A stretch of DNA of 32,458 nucleotides. Origin: Bacillota bacterium. GTDB taxonomy: Bacteria; Bacillota; Clostridia; Acetivibrionales; JAMNYG01. This document shows, piece after piece, positions 1-7,523 of this stretch. Made by a program: the position numbers and the translations under genes. The DNA is taken from positions 1 to 32,458 of the forward strand of contig JAMNYG010000096.1 in assembly GCA_023622945.1 (NCBI GenBank). Direction: 5' to 3'. Under the pieces are notes generated by a model. It searched no databases, was not told the DNA's origin, and saw only the letters and a program-made list of their open reading frames with translations. Positions within the stretch are counted from its first letter, which is position 1; each line of letters opens with the position of its first letter.

Positions 1-962
1 TAGGCATTCAAAACCTTTTCCCTGCCGGCAAATGCGCTTACCAGCATAATGAGGGTGGAGCACGGCAGATGAAAATTGGTTACCAGGGCATCTACAATTT
101 TGAACTGATATCCCGGATAAATGAATATGTCGGTCCATCCGCTTCCGGGAGCTATTCTGCCTTCCTTGTCACTTATGGTTTCAAGTACCCTGCAGCTGGT
201 TGTTCCAACCGCGATAATTCTTCCGCCTGCTTCCCTTGCAGAATTTATTCTATTGCATGTTTCTTCGGATACGCTGTAAAATTCCGAATGCATCTTATGC
301 TCTTCAATATTTTCTGTTTTCACCGGTCTGAAGGTTCCGATGCCCACATGAAGAGTCACAAATGCTTCGGTAACCCCTTTTTGGGCCAGTTTTTCCATAA
401 GCCCGCGGGTAAAATGCAGACCTGCCGTCGGTGCCGCTACGGACCCTTTATTTCTGGAATAAACAGTCTGATATCTTTCGGTATCATCCAGTTTTTTTGA
501 GATATACGGAGGCAGCGGTATTATTCCGATTTTATCCAGTATCTCTTCGAAGACACCTTCATAATAAAACCTTACCAGTCTGTTTCCCTCTTCCAGAATA
601 TCTATAATTTCAGCTTTGAGGATGCCTTCACCGAACACGAATTTTGTTCCGGGCTTTGCCCTCTTTCCGGGCTTTAAAATTACCTCCCATAAGTCCTTTT
701 CAATCCTTTTTATTAAAAGAAATTCTATCTTTCCCCCTGTGTCTTCCCTGACTCCCAACAGCCTTGCAGGTACAACCCGTGTATCATTAAAAACCAGGCA
801 ATCTCCCGGATTTACGAGATCAATAATATCGGTAAATCTTTTATGTTCCACATTTCCGGTGATTCTGTCCAATACCATGAGCCTTGACATAGCCCGATCT
901 TTAAGAGGCTCCTGGGCTATAAGCTCTTCCGGCAGCTCGTAACTGAAATCTTCAAGCTTCAT
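1..962 (-). CDS. queA: S-adenosylmethionine:tRNA ribosyltransferase-isomerase QueA (3' end cut by window edge)
   Basis: Reading the minus strand from an ATG at 962 gives an open frame of 320 codons that runs off the left edge. QueA transfers and isomerises the ribosyl part of SAM onto 7-aminomethyl-7-deazaguanine at the tRNA wobble position, making epoxyqueuosine in the cytoplasm. Family motifs I can read: [19 protein letters not shown] at the N-terminus, [11 protein letters not shown] near residue 60, [13 protein letters not shown] near 180, and [12 protein letters not shown] near 205. The family is usually about 340 aa, so only the last 20 or so residues are missing. A Shine-Dalgarno AAGGTG at 974-969 lies 6 nt before the start. 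The usual partner tgt would lie beyond position 1; it is not visible here. Confidence 0.96.
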   Translation of the reverse strand, partial: MKLEDFSYELPEELIAQEPLKDRAMSRLMVLDRITGNVEHKRFTDIIDLVNPGDCLVFNDTRVVPARLLGVREDTGGKIEFLLIKRIEKDLWEVILKPGKRAKPGTKFVFGEGILKAEIIDILEEGNRLVRFYYEGVFEEILDKIGIIPLPPYISKKLDDTERYQTVYSRNKGSVAAPTAGLHFTRGLMEKLAQKGVTEAFVTLHVGIGTFRPVKTENIEEHKMHSEFYSVSEETCNRINSAREAGGRIIAVGTTSCRVLETISDKEGRIAPGSGWTDIFIYPGYQFKIVDALVTNFHLPCSTLIMLVSAFAGREKVLNA

Positions 963-1078
963 ATATAACACCTTGGTCTTTCTGTTATTTTTCATTCTTA
1001 TCCATTCGAGATTAAATCATACATTAATTCAAAATATTTTACAAGGTTTAATGATATAAGCCGTAACATAATTTTTTA

Positions 1079-1107
1079 TTGTCATTCCATATTGTTTTTT
1101 GTATAAT
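1079..1107 (+). promoter_or_regulatory. Sigma-A type promoter of lysC
   Basis: TTGTCA at 1079-1084 and a perfect TATAAT at 1102-1107 are separated by exactly 17 bp. The expected start of transcription is near 1114, giving an untranslated leader of about 145 nt before the lysC ATG at 1260. I looked for a lysine riboswitch in this leader and did not find one. Confidence 0.75.
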
Positions 1108-1573
1108 GTATTGCAATAATATTTTTGCAGCGTATGTACAGCCCTGCATTTTTTATTTGTGTCCGGAGAATTTAACCTTATGCAGTATGAGGCGCATATC
1201 ATACTAGTATAAGTTTTTATAATGAATGTTATACTGAACATAAAACGGAGGCATTGAATATGATTGTAGCAAAATTTGGTGGTACGTCACTTGCCAGTGC
1301 AGAACAGATAAAAAAAGTCTGTAATATCATTTTGTCTGACAACAGGCGTCGTCTTATAGTTGTTTCGGCTCCGGGAAAGCGCCATAAGGATGATATAAAG
1401 GTAACCGATCTTTTGATCGCATGCGCAAGGAAATTCCTTGCCGACGGTTCTGCTGAAGCAGAGCTTGATGCAGTTATTGAAAGGTTTGCCGAAATTGCCT
1501 GTCAGCTGGGATTAGGCAAGGATATCGTTGAGTTGATTTCAAACGATCTGAATGCACGAGGTTCATAGATTCA

Positions 1574-2602
1574 ATGAAGGCTGCAGGAGAAGATAACTGT
1601 GCAAAGCTTGTTGCTGCCTACCTTCGCAGCATTGGAGTGGAAGCCAGATACATAAATCCCAGGGAGGCAGGCCTGCTGCTCAGCAGTCAATACGGCAACG
1701 CTCATGTTCTGCCGGAATCCTATGAAAACCTCCGAAAGTTGCGTGATAATAAAGAGATCATGATATTCCCCGGTTTTTTCGGCTATACTCCTGAAGGCCA
1801 TATTGCTACTTTCCCGCGGGGAGGTTCCGACATAACGGGGGCAATTCTGGCTGCCGCTGTTAATGCCGAATTATATGAGAATTTTACCGATGTGGATTCG
1901 GTATTTGCTGCAAACCCAAAAGTCATTAAGAATCCCAGGCCAATTACCGAGCTCACTTACAGGGAAATGCGGGAACTTTCTTATGGAGGCTTTACGGTGC
2001 TTCACGAGGAGACTCTTGAACCTTTGTTTTATGCAGGCATTCCGGTATGCATAAAGAACACCAACAACCCTAACTGCAAGGGAACAATGATAGTACCTGA
2101 AAGGAAGTACATTCCCAATCAGGTTATCGGCATTGCATGCGATACAGGTTTTTGCAGCATAAACATCTCCAAATTTCTCATGAACAGGGAAATCGGTTTT
2201 GGACGCAGATTGCTTCAAATACTGGAAGAGGAAGGCCTGTCATATGAACATACTCCATCCGGCATTGACAATATGTCCGTTATACTGAGGGAATCCTTTT
2301 TCAGCCGGGAAATTGAAGAAAGAGTAGTAAACAGGATGAGAGTAGTAAACAGGATGAAAAACGAACTCATGCTTGATGACATCCATGTACAGCACGGCAT
2401 GGCAATCGTCATAATCGTGGGAGAAGGAATGTATAATTCAATAGGTATTGCCGCAAGGGCAACAGGAGCCCTTGCAAAATCATCCATAAATGTTGAAATG
2501 ATTAACCAGGGTGCCTCCGAAATAAGCATGATGTTCGGCATAAGGGGAACTGACGCCGACAAGGCTGTCAGGGCGCTGTATGATGAGTTTTTCTCCGAGT
2601 AA
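1574..2602 (+). CDS. lysC: Aspartokinase C-terminal part (rest of kinase domain plus two ACT domains), as a separate open frame
   Basis: This is the intact 342-codon frame downstream of the lesion in lysC, beginning at ATG 1574. It keeps the second half of the kinase domain (FPRGGSDITGAILAAAVNAELYENFTDVD would be about residues 82-110; PVCIKNTNNP about 155-165). It also keeps the regulatory ACT pair (GIACDTGFCSINISKFLMNR to the end, with INVEMINQGASEISMMFG in the second ACT). It lacks the nucleotide-binding KFGGTS segment, so it should not be an active kinase alone. The only upstream purine-rich stretch is ACGAGG, 12 nt away, so independent translation would be weak. In Bacillus subtilis lysC an internal start makes a separate beta chain holding only the ACT region; this frame is longer than that. 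More likely it is half of a broken gene. Confidence 0.55.
   Translation: MKAAGEDNCAKLVAAYLRSIGVEARYINPREAGLLLSSQYGNAHVLPESYENLRKLRDNKEIMIFPGFFGYTPEGHIATFPRGGSDITGAILAAAVNAELYENFTDVDSVFAANPKVIKNPRPITELTYREMRELSYGGFTVLHEETLEPLFYAGIPVCIKNTNNPNCKGTMIVPERKYIPNQVIGIACDTGFCSINISKFLMNREIGFGRRLLQILEEEGLSYEHTPSGIDNMSVILRESFFSREIEERVVNRMRVVNRMKNELMLDDIHVQHGMAIVIIVGEGMYNSIGIAARATGALAKSSINVEMINQGASEISMMFGIRGTDADKAVRALYDEFFSE
2321..2356 (+). repeat. Perfect 18-bp tandem duplication inside lysC
   Basis: AGAGTAGTAAACAGGATG occurs at 2321-2338 and again at once at 2339-2356. It is in frame and inserts a second R-V-V-N-R-M before KNELMLDD, in the linker that leads into the last ACT domain. Confidence 0.95.
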
Positions 2603-2644
2603 GCCAACAACTGAATTCATCAAATACCTGGTTGGATCGATTTT

Positions 2645-2689
2645 AAAGGGGTCAGGATCGGAACTTCATTCCGTCCTTTGACCCCTTTT
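2645..2689 (+). terminator. Rho-independent terminator after lysC
   Basis: AAAGGGGTCA at 2645-2654 pairs with TGACCCCTTT at 2679-2688. Further inner pairing (GGA..CGGAA with TTCCG..TCC) closes around a CTTCA loop, and the right arm ends in TTTT. It lies 42 bp after the lysC stop. The sequence also resembles GGGGTCA...TGACCCC repeat elements of some bacterial genomes, so it may be a recruited repeat. Confidence 0.75.
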
Positions 2690-2845
2690 CATTTCATTCT
2701 ATTGTTTCAATTATGATTCTGTTGACCCTATTTATCCACATTATGCCTATTAACCCTATTAGCTCAGTTGTCTCAATTATCCTATTATCTTTATTCCTTT
2801 TATCTCTATTCCCTGGTTTCTCTTGTCTTTCTGCAAGCACTTATA
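2690..2845. other. Pyrimidine-rich, gene-free spacer between lysC terminator and the spoIID-like gene
   Basis: The plus strand is strikingly rich in C and T, with CTATT/CCTATT words recurring irregularly between about 2698 and 2870. No coding potential or hairpin was seen. It is the 3' flank of the minus-strand SpoIID-like gene; no terminator for that gene is evident here. Confidence 0.5.
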
Positions 2846-4561
2846 TCATTTCACTGTCTCTATTGTGGTACCGGGGAAATAATGCCTGATGATTTCATCA
2901 TATTTGAATCCGGCATTTGCCATGCCTTTTGCTCCTTCCTGGCTCATGCCAACGGCATGTCCCCATCCTTTTCCGGTAAAGGTGTACTCCGTTGGCACCA
3001 GTGGAACCTCTTTCTTTACACCGTCAGCACCCATAATCACAACTTTGTTGTTTTCACTCTTTAAGGTCTTTAATCCTTCAGAAGTGATGACTTTCTTACC
3101 GCTGAGCTGGCTTTCAACTATATCTGCCTGAATGTTTCCTTTATCCGTTTCCTTTTCACCGGTTATGCTTTTAATAACTGCAATGTCTGAATCGGTGGAA
3201 ATGGTGTACCACTGGCTTGGCAGGCTGAAAACATCCCTGCACCCGCTCTTCTGAAAAGCAGCGTTTCCTTTTGCTCCTTTTATGACAAGTTCAACAGCCC
3301 TTCCCACTTCTGACGTCTTTGTGATCTCCATTCCCAGAACCTGTCCTATGTCATTACCCCTGCCCTGTAATATTTCTCTTACTCTTTCTGCAGTAAGGGT
3401 TACCTTCCAGTTATACAGATACGAGTTGCCTGATTCGTACTTGTCTTCAACGCTTTGAAGATACGGAAGATCAGCCACCCAGACGTTTCTGGAAGCTTCG
3501 GTCCATCCTCCGCTTGAAGCAAAGAAATAAACCTGTGCCCTGCTTCCGTTATGCATTACCACCAGTCCGGAGGTATCCTTCACCGCCTTGGTTGTTGCCG
3601 GATGTTCATTGTTATATCCTTTATACACCTGAAATCTTGTGGTAGGGTCTACGTCAAAGCCCCATTTCTTGTATGCATTCATATTGTTCAGGGCATAAGT
3701 CCTGGCAACTATTGCCTGGGCCTTAAGGGCTTCAGGATGGGCACTGGCTTCCAGCTCGGAAGGAACTACGCTGTACAGGTACTCTTCAAGATCCAATATA
3801 TTTATGACCGTCATATCGCTGTCAGCATACCTTCTTACTTCCAATCCGCCCCTGTATCCGGAATTGCCGATTCTGAATATGCAGGGATCATTCTCCTTCC
3901 CAGGATATATCTGCAAACGGCTTTCCTTGCCTGCAAAGGCAAGAAGAACTGCATCGCCTTCACCGCATATGATAATGCCGCCTGAAGAAGGCTGTATTAT
4001 TGCGCAAGATTCATCCTTCAGCTTTTCTGCCGTTATTTTGTCCATTTCCTCCTGTGCTTCCTTCTCTGATGTATAGAACCCTGTCCATACCTGCCAGGTA
4101 TCCGCGAAAGCAGGATAGGCATCTATACCCTTTTCTCTAAGTTCATTAATCTTGGTCTGCACAGACTCCGGATCTTTTAAATCCTGGCCTATCTTTATAT
4201 GATAAGGGCCTTTTTTTGTTCCGTCAGGAATATTGGGAGAGGAAGGGTCATATTCCCTGAATGTCTTGTCGGAAAATACATAATATGTATCTTTCCTGAC
4301 GGTAATCCTGTTGCCTGCAGGTACTACCGCCAATACCGAAAAACTGCCGTCTTTTTCAAAACCTATATCCAGTCCTTTCTCAGCAGTGACATTAAAGACA
4401 GAAACCCCGGTATTACCGTAGTACAACCCAACTCTTATCATAATTTTAGGCTTTGTCTCAGAGCCCCCGGTTGCCTGAACGACAGAAGATGAAAAAGGCA
4501 GGATGGTTATGAATATTGCAAATATCAACAACACTGCGAACTTTTTATATACTTTTGTCAT
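2846..4561 (-). CDS. SpoIID/LytB-family exported protein with SPOR-like region
   Basis: A 571-aa protein with a signal peptide (KKFAVLLIFAIFITILPFSSSVVQA, residues 6-30). A SPOR-like repeat region follows at about 120-185 (GPYHIKIGQDLKD...WQVWTGFYTSEKEAQ). The SpoIID domain starts at about 225 (GGLEVRRYADSDMTVINILDLEEYL) and contains VVPSE with the likely catalytic Glu269, then HPEALKAQAIVARTYAL. The C-terminal block GKGWGHAVGMSQEGAKGMA is typical. SpoIID is a lytic transglycosylase acting on denuded glycan strands during engulfment; LytB relatives modify autolysins in vegetative wall. Being longer than classical SpoIID (about 340 aa) and outside the spoIID-spoIIID context, this is probably the broader SpoIID/LytB paralogue. 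RBS CGGAGG precedes the ATG. It is divergent from the lysine-regulated dap operon. Confidence 0.9.
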   Translation of the reverse strand: MTKVYKKFAVLLIFAIFITILPFSSSVVQATGGSETKPKIMIRVGLYYGNTGVSVFNVTAEKGLDIGFEKDGSFSVLAVVPAGNRITVRKDTYYVFSDKTFREYDPSSPNIPDGTKKGPYHIKIGQDLKDPESVQTKINELREKGIDAYPAFADTWQVWTGFYTSEKEAQEEMDKITAEKLKDESCAIIQPSSGGIIICGEGDAVLLAFAGKESRLQIYPGKENDPCIFRIGNSGYRGGLEVRRYADSDMTVINILDLEEYLYSVVPSELEASAHPEALKAQAIVARTYALNNMNAYKKWGFDVDPTTRFQVYKGYNNEHPATTKAVKDTSGLVVMHNGSRAQVYFFASSGGWTEASRNVWVADLPYLQSVEDKYESGNSYLYNWKVTLTAERVREILQGRGNDIGQVLGMEITKTSEVGRAVELVIKGAKGNAAFQKSGCRDVFSLPSQWYTISTDSDIAVIKSITGEKETDKGNIQADIVESQLSGKKVITSEGLKTLKSENNKVVIMGADGVKKEVPLVPTEYTFTGKGWGHAVGMSQEGAKGMANAGFKYDEIIRHYFPGTTIETVK

Positions 4562-4669
4562 TTGGACCTCCGTTTTCTTTTGTACTGATTAAGATGGAAT
4601 GTTCGACAAAAATATTGTTTTTTCCTTCTTAACGGAAAATTGTAACAATCTTGAAATGTTATTGACTTA

Positions 4670-4716
4670 TTTAACATTCTGTCATGACAAATTTATTTGA
4701 CATTCTGACATGACAA
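4670..4716 (+). repeat. Two 21-bp near-identical direct repeats overlapping the dap promoter
   Basis: TTTAACATTCTGTCATGACAA at 4670-4690 and the matching block at 4696-4716 differ at two positions only and start 26 bp apart. The first contains the perfect palindrome TGTCATGACA. The second covers the -35 box of the dap operon promoter. This could be a binding site for a regulator of dapA, of the divergent SpoIID-like gene, or of both; no factor can be named. Confidence 0.6.
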
Positions 4717-4725
4717 TGTTATTAT
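4697..4725 (+). promoter_or_regulatory. Sigma-A promoter of the lysine-riboswitch/dapA operon
   Basis: A perfect TTGACA (4697-4702), 17-bp spacer and TATTAT (4720-4725) put the start of transcription near 4732. That is about 20 nt before the riboswitch aptamer. Confidence 0.82.
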
Positions 4726-4751
4726 GAAAAAAACAAAAAACTGAATAAAAT

Positions 4752-4935
4752 ACTCGGAACAGTAGAGGCGCGTTTTGCAAGAGTAGAACTGCTGAGATTT
4801 ATGGGGTTGATGATGTGGTTTGAAAGGGCAAGACGCCGAAGGATATGTTCACCCATTTGGACATGTCCTGGTTAAACAGTTAAGAGCTGTTTAACTGTCA
4901 TCAAGTAATTGATGGAGCGCTATCTGTTCGGTAAA
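4752..4935 (+). promoter_or_regulatory. Lysine riboswitch (L-box) controlling dapA-dapB-ACT
   Basis: The conserved core is readable: AGTAGAGGCGCG at 4761-4772, AAGAGTA at 4779-4785, GCCGAAGG at 4835-4842 and GGAGCGCTATC at 4914-4924. P1 closes by GAACAG (4757-4762) with CTGTTC (4924-4929). Further helices: GGATATGTTC with GACATGTCC (about 4841-4868), ACAGTTAA (4876-4883) with TTAACTGT (4891-4898), and CATCAA (4899-4904) with TTGATG (4909-4914). This is the five-helix junction of the lysine aptamer, which lowers expression when lysine binds. It lies about 200 nt ahead of dapA and follows a good promoter. Confidence 0.95.
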
Positions 4936-4966
4936 TACTTTACACATGAATATGTGTTTGTTTTAC

Positions 4967-4997
4967 AGAACTGTTGGTGCTCATTGCCAACAGTTCT
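4967..4997 (+). terminator. Candidate expression-platform hairpin of the lysine riboswitch
   Basis: AGAACTGTTGG (4967-4977) pairs perfectly with CCAACAGTTCT (4987-4997). The run of U expected of an intrinsic terminator is absent (ATTGATGTTG follows). The right arm can instead pair downstream: ATTGCCAACA (4983-4992, using only part of the arm) with TGTTGGGGCAAT (5003-5014), with a 2-nt bulge. Part of it (AACAG, 4989-4993) is also complementary to CTGTT of the P1 3' strand. The location fits a switch, but the mechanism is not settled by sequence. Confidence 0.5.
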
Positions 4998-5130
4998 ATT
5001 GATGTTGGGGCAATGAAGCGCTATACTTAAATAAAAACATGGTGTTGCTGAACTTTTCTTCAATCTGTCTTTTACATCAATGTATATGCATAAAATGTAA
5101 TGACAATAATTTGAAAGGGTGTTTTATTAT

Positions 5131-6021
5131 ATGAGTACGAGAAAACGGGTATTCACAGGATCCGGTGTAGCAATCGTAACACCGTTTAAGGATGACGGCG
5201 TGGATTTTGAAAAGCTTGGTGAACTTATCGAATTTCAGATAAGAGAAGGAACCGATGCGCTGATTATCTGCGGTACAACCGGAGAAGCTTCTACCATGCC
5301 TGATGAAGAACACAAGACTGTAATTAAATTTGCGGTGGAAAAGGTTAACAAGAGAATTCCAGTAATTGCAGGTACCGGAAGTAATGATACCCGTCATGCC
5401 ATAGAGTTAAGCAGATATGCAGAAGAAGTAGGAGCAGACGCAATTCTGAGCGTCACCCCGTATTATAATAAAACCACACAGAAGGGCTTGTACGAACATT
5501 TTAAAGCAATAGCAAAAAGCATCAGTATACCTGTAATTCTGTACAATGTCCCCTCAAGGACAAATCTGAACATAAATCCTGAGACCATGCAGGCTCTTTG
5601 CGAATGCGAAAACATTGTTGCAGTGAAAGAATGTAACTTTCACCAGGTTGGCGAAGTAATAAACCTGTGCGGACCTGATTTTACGGTATACTCAGGAGAA
5701 GACGCCATGACGGTACCTCTTCTCTCGCTGGGAGGTAAGGGTGTTATCTCGGTTATGGCCAACATAATACCTCGTTATACCCGTGATATGGTTCACAAAT
5801 ATCTTAATGGAGATACAGAAAGCAGCCGAAATATGCAGCTGGCGGTGTTACCGCTCCTCAAGGCTTTGTTTTCGGAGGTAAATCCCATACCCATAAAGGC
5901 AGCAATGAACCTTATGGGATTGAATGTAGGCAAATGCAGGATGCCCCTTGTTGACATGAGCGAAAAAAATCTTGAACTGCTGAAAGCAGAGCTTAGAAAA
6001 TTCGGATTGATACAAAATTAG
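5131..6021 (+). CDS. dapA: 4-hydroxy-tetrahydrodipicolinate synthase
   Basis: DapA condenses pyruvate with aspartate semialdehyde, the committed step to diaminopimelate, lysine and dipicolinate. The 296-aa length and TIM-barrel motifs are standard: CGTTGEAST with Thr49-Thr50, Tyr138 in ILYNVPSRT, and Schiff-base Lys166 in VAVKECNF. I chose ATG 5131 ([12 protein letters not shown]) because GAAAGGG at 5113-5119 is well spaced; the in-frame GTG at 5119 overlaps that site. First gene of the lysine-riboswitch operon, 16 bp before dapB. A cytoplasmic tetramer in the family. Confidence 0.97.
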   Translation: MSTRKRVFTGSGVAIVTPFKDDGVDFEKLGELIEFQIREGTDALIICGTTGEASTMPDEEHKTVIKFAVEKVNKRIPVIAGTGSNDTRHAIELSRYAEEVGADAILSVTPYYNKTTQKGLYEHFKAIAKSISIPVILYNVPSRTNLNINPETMQALCECENIVAVKECNFHQVGEVINLCGPDFTVYSGEDAMTVPLLSLGGKGVISVMANIIPRYTRDMVHKYLNGDTESSRNMQLAVLPLLKALFSEVNPIPIKAAMNLMGLNVGKCRMPLVDMSEKNLELLKAELRKFGLIQN

Positions 6022-6037
6022 GAAAGAGCGTGATCAA

Positions 6038-6796
6038 ATGATAAAAGTGTTGATGAACGGATGCAACGGAAAGATGGGCCAGGTGATCACAAGGCTGGCA
6101 GGAGAAAGCGATGAATTGAAAATTGTGGCCGGATGTGACATAAATGACGATATAAAAAATGATTATCCGGTTTTTAAAAACATAATGGACTGTAATGTAG
6201 ATGTGGATGTAATTATCGATTTTTCAAATCCTGCTGCATTCGATAAACTTATTGATTTTGCAACTTCAAGAAAAATACCCCTTGTCATGGCCACCACAGG
6301 TTTATCCCAGGATAACATACAAAGGCTCAAAGATGCATCGAAAGTTATACCCATATTCTTTTCGGCAAATATGTCATTGGGAATAAATCTTGTGGTAAGT
6401 CTTGTGAAGAAGGCTGCAAAGGTCCTTGAAGGCAACTTTGACATAGAGATTATAGAAAAACATCATAACCAGAAACTTGATGCACCAAGCGGAACGGCCC
6501 TGTTACTTGCCGATGCCATAAATTCCGTATTGCAGAACAAAAAGGAATATACATATGACAGGCATTCACAAAGAAAAAAGAGGAACGCAAACGAAATCGG
6601 CATACATTCCGTCAGGGGCGGAACCATTGTAGGAGAACATTCTGTGATATTTGCAGGAACTGATGAAATTATTGAAATAAACCACTCTGCCCTTTCCAAG
6701 GACATATTCGGCACGGGTGCTCTTAAGGCTGCAAAATTTATATACAACAAAGCTCCGGGGTTATATACCATGGACCATCTGATTCAGGCTGAATAG
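6038..6796 (+). CDS. dapB: 4-hydroxy-tetrahydrodipicolinate reductase
   Basis: DapB reduces the DapA product with NAD(P)H to tetrahydrodipicolinate. The 252-aa protein opens with the dinucleotide loop GCNGKMGQ (8-15). It carries the catalytic block EKHHNQKLDAPSGTA, in which the HH and the K of the family active site are present, and ends with the family-typical GLYTMDHLI. It follows dapA by 16 bp and shares its riboswitch. The length is slightly under the usual 265-270 aa, mainly in the Rossmann half; nothing essential appears to be missing. Confidence 0.97.
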   Translation: MIKVLMNGCNGKMGQVITRLAGESDELKIVAGCDINDDIKNDYPVFKNIMDCNVDVDVIIDFSNPAAFDKLIDFATSRKIPLVMATTGLSQDNIQRLKDASKVIPIFFSANMSLGINLVVSLVKKAAKVLEGNFDIEIIEKHHNQKLDAPSGTALLLADAINSVLQNKKEYTYDRHSQRKKRNANEIGIHSVRGGTIVGEHSVIFAGTDEIIEINHSALSKDIFGTGALKAAKFIYNKAPGLYTMDHLIQAE

Positions 6797-6838
6797 TTAT
6801 TGTGCCTCACTTTAATTCTGAAGGAGGTGTATGGATGA

Positions 6839-7312
6839 ATGGCCAACAAGCCTGTTACAAACATCAGTGTTACATATAACGTGGCATTGGTGACGGTAGA
6901 CAATCTTCCAAACGATATGAAGCTGGTTTCGGATATCTTCAATGCCATTGCAGCCCAAAACATTAACATTGACATGATAAGCCAGGCTCCTCCATACAAA
7001 GGTACCATAAACCTGTCTTTCAGCATGCCGGCCGGGGATCTTGTGAAAGCCATAAGTGCCCTTAATACTTTTAAAAAGAAAATACCTAAACTTCTTGTAG
7101 AAGTAGATGCTGACAATACAAAGATATCGGTGTACGGAGAAGAAATGAAAAACCTTCCCGGGGTTGCTGCAAGGCTGTTTACCGTTTTGGCTGAAAACGG
7201 TGTGGAAGTCAAACTGGTAACCACTTCAGAGGTAGATATATCATATCTGGTGTATACCAAAGATGAAGGCAAGGCAATTGAAGCCATCAAAAACGAATAT
7301 AACCTTGAATGA
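6839..7312 (+). CDS. Stand-alone tandem ACT-domain protein, aspartokinase regulatory-domain type
   Basis: A 157-aa protein with no kinase part but two ACT folds like the C-terminus of aspartokinase. ACT1 is about residues 10-80 (VALVTVDNLPNDMKLVSDIFNAIAAQNINIDMISQ). ACT2 is about 88-157 (ISVYGEEMKNLPGVAARLFTVLAENGVEVKLVTTSEVDISYLV). ACT pairs of this type bind lysine or threonine in aspartokinases. Start ATG 6839 has AAGGAGGTG 9 nt upstream; the ATGs at 6831 and 6835 are less well placed. It is third in the lysine-riboswitch operon, 42 bp after dapB, and followed by a strong terminator. I infer an amino-acid sensor for the pathway, perhaps acting in trans on aspartokinase; this is untested. 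Confidence 0.88.
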   Translation: MANKPVTNISVTYNVALVTVDNLPNDMKLVSDIFNAIAAQNINIDMISQAPPYKGTINLSFSMPAGDLVKAISALNTFKKKIPKLLVEVDADNTKISVYGEEMKNLPGVAARLFTVLAENGVEVKLVTTSEVDISYLVYTKDEGKAIEAIKNEYNLE

Positions 7313-7360
7313 ATTCAGGCATCACCCATATAACCTTAAACCATACAAAAGAATCCCAAA

Positions 7361-7395
7361 CAGATAAAAGCCTCTTAAAAAGAGGCTTTTATCTG
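7361..7395 (+). terminator. Rho-independent terminator of the dap operon
   Basis: A perfect 16-bp stem, CAGATAAAAGCCTCTT (7361-7376) with AAGAGGCTTTTATCTG (7380-7395), closes an AAA loop and is followed by TTCTTT. It lies 48 bp after the ACT gene stop. Confidence 0.9.
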
Positions 7396-7478
7396 TTCTT
7401 TATGATCAGTATACGTTTTATCTTTTCTTTAACTTTGTCCGGATGCCACAATTTTCATCAATCGTTTTATCGGTTCCA

Positions 7479-7523
7479 TTTTTATAAGATGTTATTTTAT
7501 AAGATTCTATTTTATAAGACGCA
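7479..7523. repeat. Three tandem 15-bp AT-rich units
   Basis: TTTTTATAAGATGTT, ATTTTATAAGATTCT and ATTTTATAAGACGCA follow each other at 7479-7493, 7494-7508 and 7509-7523. A diverged partial unit (TTATAAGATAT) lies near 7540. The array is just past the stop of the minus-strand DUF624 gene and is not coding. Confidence 0.8.

Larger units (their letters stand above)
1260..2602 (+). pseudogene. lysC: Aspartokinase, reading frame broken near 1560
   Basis: Aspartokinase phosphorylates aspartate, the first step to lysine, methionine, threonine and diaminopimelate. The N-terminal piece (ATG 1260, RBS GGAGG at 1247-1251) starts MIVAKFGGTSLASAEQ, the kinase signature, and hits TAG at 1566-1568 after 102 residues. 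The match resumes in another frame: reading back from 1574 gives R-F-I-D-S-M-K-A-A-G-E-D-N, the continuation expected in clostridial aspartokinases. By recall of the family, roughly ten residues between NDLNAR and RFIDSM are missing, and the frame change requires a net loss of 3k+1 nt. The rest includes FPRGGSDITG and tandem ACT domains to 2602. An 18-bp tandem duplication at 2321-2356 adds RVVNRM. It has its own promoter (1079) and terminator (2645). Either a true pseudogene or a sequence error; no slippery site suggests programmed frameshifting. Confidence 0.85.

Noticed and set aside
69-942. Plus-strand open frames at 69-500 and 616-942
   Set aside because: They lie opposite queA, whose minus-strand translation matches a known family throughout.
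1108-1250. Lysine riboswitch or T-box in the lysC leader
   Set aside because: None of the L-box core words found at 4761-4924 occur here, and no T-box sequence is present; only a small ATACTAGTAT palindrome at 1201.
1254-1259. TTG start for lysC two codons upstream of the ATG
   Set aside because: GGAGG at 1247-1251 is too close to TTG 1254 and well placed for ATG 1260; the family begins MIVAKFGG.
1550-1576. Programmed -1 ribosomal frameshift joining the two lysC frames
   Set aside because: No X XXY YYZ slippery heptamer occurs before the TAG, and residues expected at the joint are missing, which points to a deletion.
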